A program made the translations under genes and the position numbers. Below the pieces are notes generated by a model. That model searched no databases, had not been told where the DNA came from, and saw only the letters and a list, made by a program, of their open reading frames with translations. A stretch of DNA of 64,000 nucleotides, taken from Phytoseiulus persimilis (lineage: Eukaryota > Arthropoda > Arachnida > Mesostigmata > Phytoseiidae). The DNA lies in the NCBI GenBank assembly GCA_037576195.1, contig CM075101.1:38440001-38504000 (forward strand), given 5' to 3'. This document shows, piece after piece, positions 22,019 through 39,386 of this stretch (position 1 is its first letter; every line of letters starts with the position of its first letter).

Positions 22019-23801
22019 TTATTTCGAAAACATACTTCTCAACATCTGCTTATCTTGCTCGTCTTTGCATCTCTCGTTCCTCTCAATCTCCTTGAGACAC
22101 TTATCTATGGTCGGCTTCAGAGATGGCTCGATTTCCAGCAAAGCTATGAAATCTTTCCTGGCAAGATCAGGGTTCCATGCTCCCATGTGGGCCTTGGCTC
22201 TTCGATAGAGAGCCTTCGAGTTCTTTGGATTCTTAGCGAGAACATCGCTGCAGTGCCTGGAATCGGATCGAAGTTCAGATGAGATTCTTCGCTTCAGCTT
22301 CCACTATAAGGATTCTGATCTGGAAATCTAGAGTAGTTCGTTAATTTGGCCTGACCGACCTGATGACCTCGTAGTGTTCACCGAGTGATAGTTTACATTG
22401 TGCGTAATTCAGGAGTACCGGCCATTTCATGTCTTCAATGCTCAGGTACTCTTCCCCACCGGGTTTCTCGCGGAGTAACAAGGCTTCGAGGTGACTGATC
22501 GCATCAAAATATTTCTGAGCGGCTTCTATGATTTTCCCCTGCTTGTAGAGCTGCGGGAAAATAAAATCCTTGAGATACGTTCTTCTCCGGAGATGCAGGA
22601 ATGTTCTCAGAGCCCCGTCGAGATGTGAGTCTGACGATAATGAGCCAAGAATCTCCCAGACGACAACCATTCTGACAGCGAGAATAACATTCGGTCATTT
22701 CACTGGTTGAGATTCGATTCCTTCCACGGAACGATTGAAGGATATCTCTAGAGGGGAGCAGACTAGCCTCGTTTCCTTGGTCCTTCAGCACGGGAACTTT
22801 GGCGAGTTTCTCTTCTGGAGTCATACTCCAGCTTTCCTTTTCATAGCTGCCTGGGTCCTCGGCACTGACGAGTTCGAAAACGAATTTCAAGTTGCATGGC
22901 TTTTCCAGCAATAGGTCCAGTTTCGGGCAGCCGGTTCTTTCTTTGAGCATCGTTCCGCAGCAATGGTGGCTCTCCGAAGCTGCCGTGATGCCTGCATTTG
23001 AGATTGTGCATCTTTTGAGTACGCTCCTGACACCGTCATTCCCTTCGCATTTAAGAGTTCAAATCACTGTTCCTCGACCTGCCCCCTCGACAATAACTAA
23101 CTCTTAGCAAGCCATCTGGCGGTCAGCCATCTGGGGGTTTGTGCCCCGTTGGGGAACACTGGTTGAAACTCTGTGCCTCGGAATAAGGCAAATATTTCAG
23201 TTCATCTCGATCTCGAAATTCTTGCGGTTGAGATCGAGGGAAACAGGTGCTAAGGGAGGAGAAATGCCGAAAATTTCCCTCTTCGATACCCACCGGCATA
23301 CTGACGATAAGCTTTGGCCACCAGGAAATAATTTATGCACAGGCTCTGATCCACAACGAACTCGCTGACCTCACCCACCGACATCGTCTTCAAGCATTCC
23401 TCCCAGATAGGTAACTTGAATTCCTGAAAGTTGGTTTGAAGATGAGATTTCTCGATTCGCGAGGTTTCATGGAACCACGAGTGGCTCCCAGATCCTGGCG
23501 GTGATTCGCGATCGGATCTCTTATGAGCATGGTGGCGAGATATATCTGGCAACGGTTCCCAAGTTAACATCCTATGGCTATTCGATGCCATTAAACATAT
23601 CCGGAGTCTTACCTTGCCAAAGATGAGTTCCATGGGTTTTCCCACTACTCTCGAATCGTCAATGACGCTATTCTCATCCTCAAAATCTGTTCTAGACGTT
23701 TTGAAATGGAATTTGATCCGAGTACCATCTCCGAACGCTGGTTTGTGCAAGCTGCTTGGATGTTTGATAGTTTTCCTGACTCTACTGTCGGAGTCGGACA
23801 T
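22019..23801 (-). CDS. AIP: AIP/XAP2-type co-chaperone (FKBP-like plus TPR)
   Basis: An Hsp90 co-chaperone of the aryl-hydrocarbon-receptor-interacting protein family, acting in the cytosol. Coding exons on minus are 23801-23613, 23423-23294, 22991-22768, 22550-22360 and 22256-22019. They total 972 nt (323 residues; human AIP 330), and all phases agree. The FKBP-like domain has FGDGTRIKFHFKT, DDSRVVGKPMELIFGK and FKLPIWEECLKTMSVGE; as in AIP it is probably not an active prolyl isomerase. HHCCG, SWSMTPEEKLAKVPVLKDQG and TPR units LYKQGKIIEAAQKYFDAI, LLNYAQCKLSLGEHYEVI and KALYRRAKAHMGAWN follow. The C-terminus is MLRSMFSK. Intron 3 appears to start with GC (GAG|GCTAGT). Intron 2 carries a small hAT MITE. 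The gene is divergent from SDHAF2. Confidence 0.95.
23065..23161. mobile_element. 97-bp non-autonomous hAT MITE in AIP intron 2
   Basis: The left end CACTGTTCCTCGAC and the right end (reverse complement CAGTGTTCCCCAAC) are terminal inverted repeats matching at 11 of 14 positions. They are flanked by the 8-bp sequences GTTCAAAT (23057-23064) and GTTGAAAC (23162-23169), matching at 6 of 8. Eight-base duplications are the hAT hallmark. No coding capacity. Confidence 0.7.
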
Positions 23802-24093
23802 AGTCGCCCACTATCGATTCAGGATGCCTGCTGGCAACTCGGTAAGCCGCTGGAACAACAGCGAGGCAGCACGATGGATTATATCTCGTAAAACTTGGTG
23901 AGTTTCAGCTCGCCGCTAGTTCACTGTTCTGACTCGCGATAGCACCGGATCATCTGTTGTTGACAGCTTCAGGAAACGTCGTCTGCTAAGAGACCAGGAG
24001 ACCTTCACTTGAGAAAAATCGGGGTTGAACCCGTGTTCTCCGAGAGTTACACGTTCTGCGTACATTCGCAAAGAGAATCGCCAAATATCGGTC
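23802..24093. promoter_or_regulatory. Shared upstream region of AIP and SDHAF2
   Basis: The two start codons face away from each other across 292 bp, so both promoters and 5' leaders must lie here or the region must act bidirectionally. No TATA box was noted. Confidence 0.55.
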
Positions 24094-24474
24094 ATGAATA
24101 CAGTCCTCCGCCGCACATCAGTGCTACCCATGACTCTCCGTCGCCTGTGCAGTGGACAGAAGAAATCGACAGAGAGTGTGGAAAATCTTCGCGCGAGACT
24201 CGTTTATCAGAGTCGGAAACGAGGAATGCTAGAGAACGACTTACTTCTGAGCACCTTTGCGAAACGGCATCTCGACAATTTCAACGAGAGCGAGCTCCGC
24301 AGCTATGACGAGCTCATCAACCACACGACGACGAATGAATGGGATCTCTATTACTGGTGCGTTGGAAGAGTTGATGCCCCAGAGGAGGTCAAGCGATGTG
24401 ACATATTCCGAAAACTTGCGGAGCATGCTAAGAATATAAAGAAGGAACAGAGATTACGCATGCCGAATTTGTAG
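24094..24474 (+). CDS. SDHAF2: Succinate dehydrogenase assembly factor 2
   Basis: A mitochondrial matrix factor (yeast Sdh5) needed for covalent FAD attachment to SDHA in complex II. A single exon encodes 126 residues (human 166). The N-terminus MNTVLRRTSVLPMTLRRL is arginine-rich and lacks acids, as expected for a mitochondrial presequence. The core has RARLVYQSRKRGMLENDLLL, including the conserved RGMLE, then FAKRHL, YDELIN and NEWDLYYW. The C-terminus is KKEQRLRMPNL. An in-frame ATG exists 69 nt upstream, but the 24094 start gives the better presequence. AATAAA at 24514-24519 lies 40 nt after the stop. Confidence 0.95.
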   Translation: MNTVLRRTSVLPMTLRRLCSGQKKSTESVENLRARLVYQSRKRGMLENDLLLSTFAKRHLDNFNESELRSYDELINHTTTNEWDLYYWCVGRVDAPEEVKRCDIFRKLAEHAKNIKKEQRLRMPNL

Positions 24475-24513
24475 AACTTCGGCTCTTGGACTTGGGTTGT
24501 CGGCGAGTGATGG

Positions 24514-24519
24514 AATAAA
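24514..24519 (+). terminator. Poly(A) signal of SDHAF2
   Basis: AATAAA is located 40 nt downstream of the SDHAF2 stop codon. Confidence 0.65.
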
Positions 24520-24529
24520 TTATTTTCCT

Positions 24530-25420
24530 TGTTCAGGATTCACCTTCGTGTCTTAGTTTCCGATCAAGGATCTCAAGATAAATGCTGATTCCGAGTCACA
24601 CCGAACCGGGAGCAATGATCCAAAGTATCATCTACGTTTGCAGTGGAAGCCGGATCAGCTGATGGGATCTGTTGTCTTCTCATTCTGTCCTGATTGGACG
24701 TGAATGTGACAGCGGCGGCGCAGCCGGATAGAGAGATTAAGCCAGCGCAGCCGTAGCTCCAGCTCTTGAGTTGAGGGACTCGGTTGCGTTGGGAGTTTGG
24801 TTTTGTCTCGGTACGGCTTCCCGGCGGCCATTGGGAACTGAATATTCCGCGACTTGATCATTCAAGCTCTATTTAATTCACTGTGAGTACCTTCGAAAAC
24901 TTCACCTCTGACGGATCCTTCTCTGAAAAAATTTCCGGCCCAGCGTTGTCGGCGTTGTGGGAGCCGAAGAGTGTTAGAGCCCTTCGAAGCTTTGTCACAA
25001 GAGTCGAAGACCCTGGTAGCATCACCAATGAGCCCGATAAGGTCTGTAAAGGCAAGTCGAGTCTGGAGGCTCTCAATTTTTTCCGAGAGCCGTTCACTCG
25101 AGAAATGAGAATTCATCCAAGCGCGGGTAGGAGCAGCTCGCGAGCCTAATGGTCATCGAGTTCACCTGCAGCCTTCGGAATTACTAGCGAGCCCCGTCGA
25201 GATACAAACTTCCCCGTAGGTCAAATCATTTTCCTCTTAAGATGCGGGATAAGAAGAGGACGAGCCGCGAATGGCACCAAGCTAACACTTTGCTGTCCGG
25301 GTGAGGGTTGGCTTCCTCCTACGGTTGAATGTGGACTGTGACGCATGACTTGACAAGGCGAATTTTGGCAAACGAGCGTCTCCCAACGGAGACTCCTGAT
25401 GTGGTTGTGACCTTAGGTCA
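24530..25420. other. Intergenic DNA between SDHAF2 and the hAT element
   Basis: Minus frames of 84 and 74 codons overlap near 24862-25116 without a recognised family. Nothing else was seen. Confidence 0.45.
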
Positions 25421-25494
25421 GCGTTGGGCTAAATCATAATCATGATGATGACTATGATAAAAATCATAATCAAGATCACAGAATTGCCAAAATC

Positions 25495-25585
25495 CTAATC
25501 ACTTTTGTGATCATAATCATAATCACTTTTGTGATCATAATCATAATCACTTTTGTGATCATAATCATAATCATAGCCCTCCTGT
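25495..25585. repeat. Tandem repeat of an AT-rich unit
   Basis: About three copies of a unit reading AATCACTTTTGTGATCATAATCAT-like sequence in register (unit about 27 bp) lie in the outer part of the hAT left end. The unit contains the palindrome TGATCA. Confidence 0.7.
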
Positions 25586-26766
25586 GATTTTGCCGAAATC
25601 ATATCCGTAATCATGGGATTTTCTTCAAAAACAGGATTTTGGGGATGGTTGCAACGTAGTCGGGGGTTTTGGGGTCGTTGAGCACGATGCAGGCGTCATT
25701 TCCACTCTATCTACCCATCCTGACGCGGAATTCGTTGACGAGGCCGGATTCATATGTGATCTCGGCGTCGTCATCCGACATTTCGGAAAACCAAGAATCC
25801 GGAGACGGCTCGAAGGTGGTCCGGGGTTTTGGGTATTGATGATCTCGATGCTGGTCTTGGTCCTTCGCGCTTTTTCCTTCCTGCTACAAAAATCATTGAT
25901 CACACATGACGAGTTAAGGTGATAATGATGAGGAACTACGATCACGTAGACTGCAGCCATGAAGTTGAGCGGAACCATATGCGAGCAGTAACCTCCAAAG
26001 ACGGCCACATCCGCAATGTTGGTTAGATTGCGAACTGATAGCCGGAAGGAGATCAATTGAGCCACATGTGCAAGCGGCGAAACCGATGGAGGTTGATGGA
26101 GAAACCGCTGAAGCACCGCGTCCAATGTGAACCGAATACACCACGTGCGAATGAGAAAGACCTCACGAGCGAAGAGCAAAGCGAATAAAAAGGGGCGACG
26201 AGGGTGGAATAATTACTCTACTCTACGTCTGAGCTGTGCGGCCGTCCCTCCCTTGTGTCAGTAGCCTCAGCAAGCTGCGAGCTTCGAAAGTCGCTCGGTC
26301 CAGAGTTCCCTTCGCGAGTCTTCCAGTATGTGCTAGAGTGAGTTCATCCTCTTGCTCCGTAAAGAAGACGCCATCGTTGTGCTCACGGTTCCAAGTGCCG
26401 TCCATGCCGATATCCCGAATGAAGTCTTTGGGACGAGAAGTATCAGCGCTGTTTGTTTGAAATGTCAACTGCCAATCATGGAAAGAGCTATGGAGTTTAC
26501 ATCGCCCGCAGGCGAAAGAACCGCTTACTCTGGCAGGTTGCTCCCAGCCCTCCATATCGCAATGATACAGCTCGGTGTTTTTTTTCCCAATAGGACAGCG
26601 CTTCGGTATTGTCGGCTCATTATAGACACCTCGCCACAGAGCGTCCAGCGACGCTCCCGAGCCGTGTTCGATTGTAGAACCGGACGAGGTGAACACGGTG
26701 CCATGACAAAGCCCATGTTCAGGACTGAATAGTGCAAGCGCATCCCGATGGACGACCCAGCGTAGC

Positions 26767-27176
26767 TTCTTCAGCGCTCCAAGGAACTGATCCGCGAACG
26801 CCTCCCGCGAGAAACGAGTCCTGACCCTCACCCAGCCGAGGACGACTACTACGACTTCGACGTAGAACCAATTGAGGTGTCAGCAGCACCATCGTCGTCA
26901 GCCACGGGGCCCTCCTTGATGACGCCATCCGACCCTGCAGAGAATCCCATGTGGCAGTATCTTCACGACCCGGACACTGAGCTCACCATGCTGCCCCGTT
27001 ACGAGCCCATCTTAGCCCTCTTCAGGGAATTCATTATGGCACTGCCGTCTAGCGCGGAGGTTGGAAGATTATTCCCTCACGCAGCCATGATGAACGCGCC
27101 AAAATCGAACCGGCTAAGCGATGCTAATTTCGAACAACGAGTACTGATCCGCAATGCTCGATTGGTGTTTCAATAA
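26767..27176 (+). pseudogene. hAT transposase C-terminal part (dimerisation region)
   Basis: The frame 26767-27176 encodes about 135 residues. An acidic linker (AEDDYYDFDVEP) leads into PMWQYLHDPD, LPRYEPILALFREF, LPSSAEVGRLF, INAP-like MMNAPKSNRLSD and NFEQRVLIRNARLVF, then a stop. This is the hAT C-terminal dimerisation pattern (LPxSSxxVERLFS...RNRLSD). The upstream catalytic part was not recognisable, and the frame begins right after a stop, so this is a truncated remnant. A 202-codon open frame on the opposite strand (26831-26223) is unexplained. Confidence 0.75.
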
Positions 27177-27619
27177 ATCTTAATATCCGAACCGATCGGG
27201 GGTAACGAACTCCGCGTCAGGATGGATAGATATATTAAGACTGACACCTCCATCGTGCTCAGCGACCCCGAAAACACCCGTCAACGTGTCACCCGCCCCC
27301 AGAATCTTGGTTTTCCAGAATGTCAGATGACAATGCCGATATCACTATCACGAATCTGGCTTCCTCAACGAATCACGCGACAGGATGGATAGATAGAGTG
27401 AACCTAGCGTCTGCACCGTGCTCAGCGACCCCGCAAACCCCCGTCCAAGATTCCACCATCCCCAAAATCCTGTTATTAAGAAAGATCCTATGATTACGGA
27501 TATGATCGAGGCATGATTGTGAATAAGATTACAATCATAATCATCATCGTAATCATAGGATCTGGGGGTTGAAATCATGATTGTAATCTTGTCCAACACT
27601 GCCTTAGGCACGTTGAGTT

Positions 27620-29000
27620 GGAACAGTCATACGGGTGAGTTGCGCAGCTTCCCTCGGATCGACTGAGCGGATTTGCGGCGCCCAAGAGCTTCACCCAACA
27701 TGCAGTGAGGATATGCCGACGCCAACTTGAGTCTTCCCGAACGGTCATGTGTTGGGGACTATTGGGTTGTGGGGGCAGTGGGAGTAAACAGTTTCCTCTC
27801 CATGTCTGGGAATGGAACTCATTGAACTCTTCGTTAGCTGATGATCGCAGAACGTGTCGATTGGAGTTGAACTTGCGGTCGTCATCAGGCTCTGCTTCAT
27901 TTTCTCTCGCTCCATGATCCGACGGCGCCGGTTTATCCTTAGTTTTCAAGTCGAACCCGGTATGAGTCTGAACTGTATAATTATGCTCCCGCATATACTC
28001 CCAATCGGTACCGCTAACGACGAAGGAGTCCCCATCCGGAATTTGACGATTGGATCAGGCAGAGCGGATTCATATCGAGAAATCACGCTAGAAATCCCAT
28101 GGGTTCTGAAGCTTGAATTCATCATGAGAGTGGGAAGGAAACGAATCGTGTTTCGAGGAAAACTTCTCTACATAGTCTGAAGTCGTTCAGAATTCAGGAT
28201 ATGGGCGATGTTGCGCCTTCGAGCCTCCGCGGTCGGGGAGAGCGAGAAGGATCTTACTCAGCAGGTTGCGTACCAGGTCTGTCGAGGGTCGATCGTCGTG
28301 GGAGCTCCAAACCTTGATCATCGGAGCGCTAAGCTTCAGTCGGCACCAAACAAAAAACTCCGATTCCCGAAGAGCGCTCTCCCGATTCTGAAGGCTGCTC
28401 CGGAAGACTCGATTCCCCATCAACCGTTCCGAAACGGTCTCAATACTGATACGGACCATGTGCTTTTAGAGTTCCCCACAGTGTTTGGAGTTTGTTGGAT
28501 CGCGGGAAAATGCTGCCTGAACCTCGCCCACAGTAGCCCCAAGGACCCCGTCACGCTTGCTCGTGTATGAAGATCATAATCATCATCGCATCCATCCCTA
28601 GCCATGTCATTCTTCCATTCCGTTGGATTGCCACCCAAAACCACGATACTCTGCTACTCGCCAGAGAACGTCGTTCTGTTATTCGATCCCACTTGGGGAA
28701 CGCTTATCTACTCGAAGGGTGGTGCCAAGTGATAGGATTCGAGTTAATTCCCAATAACGGGTCCCCTGGGGACGTGGAAAGTCCCACTTATATTGGACTG
28801 CTGCGCCCTCACTAGTTGCGGAACTCCCGAATTTCGGGGCCTCGCAGTCGCAGCTATCGAAATGGAAAACGACACTTCAGGCCCCGCTCCATCGCAGTCC
28901 AACGGCGCTCTCATCCCGGTCTCACTCGCGGGTCAGTGGTCTGCTCCACCAACCACAACACTACCATTTGACGCGAGCCCCTACCCTCAGCCAACTCAGC
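27620..29000. other. Intergenic DNA upstream of drk
   Basis: Only short frames, the longest being 120 codons on plus (28208-28570) and 90 on minus over the same stretch. No family match. Confidence 0.45.
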
Positions 29001-29904
29001 GGTGACAGCAGAGGCGGCGGGTAGGGCGGACGACGGCAGCAGCGGCAACGGCGCGGCTGCCATGGAGGAGAAGACTCTCTAACGCCAGACTAGAGGCAGC
29101 CGATCGCCATTTTGTATGTTGTTTACCTCTGGCCGGATCTATGTGCGCTGGTGTGTGCGTTTGAGCCGACGGACTTATCGAGCAAGCAAGCAAGCGAGGG
29201 TCTTGTGTGTGCGCTAGTGCTGCTGCGGCCGTTCCTTCGGTGGTGTTGTTGTGTCGTTGGCGGTGTTGAGCTACTGTGGTGTTCCGGTGGTGGCCGTAGA
29301 TTTCTTGTAGACGGATCGGTTCATTCGTTCTCGATCTGAGTGACGAACCGACGAGCTCAGAGTGCCTTCGACGCTCCCGCCAACTGCAGTCGTACTGGAC
29401 GGTCCTCGCACAGGCCGACAAAACAGCATACGAGAAACCGTGTGCGTCCTCGACCAGTCGAAGAGTATAAACGACGAGTCAAGAGTCGCCGATAGGGCAC
29501 AATCTCACACTCGGTTGGTGTCTTGGTCACGTCTTTTTCGCCTTCTCGTTATATTCGTCGTCGGCGGCTCATCCTCACGGAAACGTTTGAGGGTAACTGC
29601 TCTGGAAGCGAACTTTCGGTGTCCTGTTAGTGCGTGTTCGCTGTCCCCGTCGCTCTCGTTCGAGTTTTCAACGTGTTCGCTGTCTCTCTCAGTCCCGTTG
29701 CCCTCGTCCCGCTCAACGCCTTCGAGTGCTGGTTCTCGAGTCACGGTGCAATTTCGGAGTACGGCATTGGCAGGTGACGCTCTGTGAAACGTCTCGAGCG
29801 CGAGGTCCCAGCGAAAGAGGCTACCGGTCGACCCGCTGATAAACAGACAGAACAAGTGAAACCAACGGAACCCCAACTCGCTGATCAATTTCCACCGAGA
29901 CAGA
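29000..29904 (+). promoter_or_regulatory. GC-rich promoter and 5' leader region of drk
   Basis: GC-rich CGG and CAG repeats (about 29010-29060) give way to a CpG- and TCG-rich stretch running to the drk ATG at 29905. No TATA box is evident, which is typical of a broadly expressed gene. A 5' UTR exon probably lies here, but its start cannot be fixed. Confidence 0.4.
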
Positions 29905-35896
<5,992 letters not shown>

Positions 35897-36665
35897 ATTG
35901 ACCCGATTTTTGGAGAAGACTCCTGCCAGGATCCGTTCAGGGAGAAGAGGGACAGGAGAATTCGCAGCGAAGCGTTCCCGTTATGAAGGATCTTGTCGCA
36001 ATTTTAGCCATTTTCTTGAGCTAGGCGTCCAATCACATTGGCATTTGGCCTTGCAACGGACGAATGCTGCCGGTCCGCATCAAAGTGGCCCAGAACAGCA
36101 TCGAGGAGCGTCATGAATTTGCGGATGTAAAGCTACGGATCAAACAGATACGCCAAGGAGAGTTGCATTGAGGAAGAGTGAACGGCACCAGAGCGATCAT
36201 CTTTGCTGCAACTTGAACGAGTCCGCGGAATGGGACAGTCCGGTTCAAGCTGCTCGTTTTGTACAATTGATTCTTCCCGTAGTGTGCGCTGGCTATTGAT
36301 ACGTTGAATTTTCAGTTCAATCGTTCCATTCGTTCAGCCATCCACGCATAAGAGAGCAACAAATATGACATGAATTTTAGAACGACAACAACAACGGTAG
36401 TTTCAGCTGAGTTTCCGAGGAGAACCGGAACATCAACGAAGGCAAAGCGAGGATGCCAGTACTACAAGAGCTGAGTTAGCTAGTAGGATGTTAGAGTGCT
36501 CCTGAGGAGAGGACTCAGAAGGCCCTCTGATGGAGTCGTTCTCCGTGGAATCGCAGGGAAATAAGCGAGAAGCGAGAAACAACTGAGTGTTTAGGAGACT
36601 CCCGGCAAACTGCATGAACTTAAATGTTGTGTAAATATTTATTTGCGTATTCCCTTTTTGTCAAT

Positions 36666-36671
36666 AATAAA
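36666..36671 (+). terminator. Probable poly(A) signal of drk
   Basis: AATAAA is 770 nt past the drk stop. The region from 35897 to here has no gene and fits a 3' UTR. Confidence 0.5.
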
Positions 36672-36699
36672 TTGACTTCCTCTAGCGGAAAATCATTGA

Positions 36700-38459
36700 C
36701 CTTGGAGCCCCATGAACAGGGCGTTGACGATATCTCGCGTCGATTGCATCCTCGCGGATTTTGTTCATCACCCCCGATAGCTGAACCACGCTTTTCTTTT
36801 GTTTGGAACGCGGAGGAGTCATCGAACTCATCATCTTCCCCGGTCGATCTATGCGGCTGTTACCTTCATTTTGAGCTTGTGCCTACACAGAGGTACACAA
36901 AAATTCCCTCAAGCCGAAACGAACCCCAAGTCGATTTCTCCAAAGCCATCGTTCCACTGCGATGTAATGACCCTCTTCTGGAAAACACTATTGGCAGATG
37001 GAATATCTGAATCGCTGTTCACTCACACAACCATAAGAAACTGTCTGAACGACAAAGCAGACCCGTTGTAAGGATGTTGGTGATCAGCTTGTAGTCTTTG
37101 TTCTTATTTGACTCGGCAATCGATATCACTCTTCCATAGGACGTTATGTGCATAGACGTGCTTGTGAGAACGGCGAAAAACTGATGGGATTCTCGGACAG
37201 ATTGCGTGACTCAGAAACACGAATGTCAATCTCGAAGGACGAATGAGAATCTATAGTCTGTGAAAGTTTACAATGACTCTGAGAACATGATCACTGCACG
37301 AACAGAGATTCAAACGATCAAAACAGTAGAATCAAAAATCACTCCGACACCATTTTGATGGCTGGACGAAACCTCTCAAATCGATGCTAGTCCGTTTTCC
37401 GGACCTGAGGAAGGAAATGAGGAGCAGCATGTTTCACTAGGTGGTGTTTGAAAACTGTGTAAGTTAGGTACGTGATTAGCGATGACGATAAATACTGCTG
37501 GACCCTCAATTCTTGTATTGTACATAGGAACACTGAATCGACCGCCGTACGTAAGCTTGTCTATCTCTGACTCCAGAAAGGATGATCTTTTGGAAGCGTG
37601 ACTACATTCTGTCCCTGGCAGTGAGTGATACTCGTGACAGGAAATCTGAGACGTTCTGAGAACCGAACGAATTCGAAGAGCCTGGTGCCGTCAATGACCG
37701 GCGTCACTTCCTGTCGGGGACTTGACGCGGCGCGACCCGTCTAGGATACGAATTCCTGATTTATGAGCCGCTGGTTTAATTGTACTGATATTGTCCAATG
37801 GATGAGTCAATAAAAAGTCCCCACTTTGATTGCAGCGTCTCGAAACTCGCTGTGTTGTATTACGGCCAAATACTGAGTATCCAGAATATTTTCGTGCGAA
37901 AACCTGACATCAATGATATCCTGCGATAACCAGAGGCTTGAGCATAAGGTCATGGCCTCTTTTCTGGCAGTTATAGGGAACTGACCATTCGATTCATCCC
38001 ACGTATTTTTGAGGGTGGAAGGTTAGGTTTAACCAGGTCCATACAATACGGGGTGCTTGAAAATTGACAGAGCTTGTTTCAAGCGAATCAAGGAGATAAG
38101 TCCCAGCTGAGAGAGATCCTTGTTCGCTCACCGATAAGTAGCTCTGTCCGGTAGCGACCGAGATCCTTAACTCGACAGTATTTTTAAGTCAATGAACGCG
38201 AAATCTCCCTGATGCATTCTCAAGCGACGGAAACTCTCATCATCGGAAATTCCCCCGTAGTTCTGCGAGAAGGAACGTTTCCCCGGCAAGACGGAATCCG
38301 GACGAGAGCACGCGACAACGCTATGTCCGGTGAATTGGAAGTTCTGACAGTCTTGCTTCACCGACGCATTGAGTGATCCAATATGAATCTACGCTGATAT
38401 CGGAATTTGAGCTCGAACAACCGATGGAAGTCAAATACGGAGTTCAAGATAAAATATAG
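36700..38459. other. Intergenic DNA between the drk and STIM 3' ends
   Basis: The two genes converge here. There are very few open frames and no repeat or gene was recognised. Confidence 0.55.
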
Positions 38460-38465
38460 TTTATT
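38460..38465 (-). terminator. Candidate poly(A) signal of STIM
   Basis: AATAAA on minus, about 920 nt beyond the STIM stop codon at 39387. No closer canonical signal was noticed, so the 3' UTR may be long. Confidence 0.35.
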
Positions 38466-39386
38466 CATTCACCGATCCTCATGTTCCGTAAATTCGGTGG
38501 TCATACGCGAACCCTTTTCCTAGAGGCAACATCGTCATATTCAACATGACCACAGGGTAGCGATAAGGAAGCGGTTCTACCTGGCGCGGCCTAGCCATGC
38601 TAACGCGAGAATTCTACGGAGAACCCTTAGTTTTGAGAACACATGATTTAACTTAATGTTCGCGGATCTCTATCTTGTGAGGAACAAACATGGGAGGCAC
38701 TTTCCGAGACGCCTCTGGTCAACAAGCTGCTCAGCAGAGAAAGTTCGTCATGATTTAGGGCAAAGAAGAGATTTCTTCTCCTCGACGGATACGTGGACAA
38801 AGGTCTAAAAAGCCGCTTCACAATGAGCGAGAGTTTGAAGCGCAGATTGAACCGCTCAGATCTTCATTAGCGTTCCATTGGTGGGAGTTGCAGCAGAAAG
38901 AATTGAGGGACTCTTCGAATTGAGTCAATCCGTCAGCAAGGTTTCGCCGACATGATGATGATTGAACAACTGAATATGAACGTTAGGCGCAACTCATGAC
39001 TACGGGCGGAAGAACCATCGAAAGATCATCTCCTTCTCAAAAAGGAAATGGTACTGGCTGATTGGTTGCCTCGCTATTCCTGCATACGCCGAACCGATTG
39101 AGGTTTGTGGAGGAATGACGTCAGGTAGAATCCTCCATACGAAGTATCGGTCACCTCGGGTCCGATCCAACAAATGGTCGCAGTATTCAGTTCGTTGCTT
39201 CATTGCTTTTTCGCGGGCGCCGTTGGGGCGCTACTATACAATTTACACATTGAATGGATATTCTCATTTCGGATATTCCCACGCTGAACACCACCGCTAC
39301 ATTCATTTAGTGTTCAGATCGGATGGAGTGTGGTGAAGACACCGATTCCTTTGTGCAGTACTTCGAACAATTTACAACAACGTAGC

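Larger units (their letters stand above)
25430..27610 (+). mobile_element. hAT DNA transposon with long composite inverted repeats
   Basis: The left flank (about 25590-25880) and the reverse complement of the right flank (about 27200-27510) match over roughly 250-300 bp. Shared words include AACAGGATTTTGGGGATGG, GGGGTCGTTGAGCACGATG (GTCGCTGAGCACG on the right), CTATCTACCCATCCTG and GGAAAACCAAGA. Each arm seems to hold two copies of a unit of about 150 bp. Outside the arms are AT-rich blocks built from ATAATCATAATCA words (about 25430-25600 and 27480-27600). The interior holds the 3' end of an hAT transposase. The exact outermost ends and target duplication are unclear. The 5' transposase coding part is not evident, so the copy is probably inactive. 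Confidence 0.72.

Noticed and set aside
25495-25585. CRISPR-like spaced repeats
   Set aside because: A short AT-rich tandem repeat without unique spacers, in a eukaryotic transposon end.
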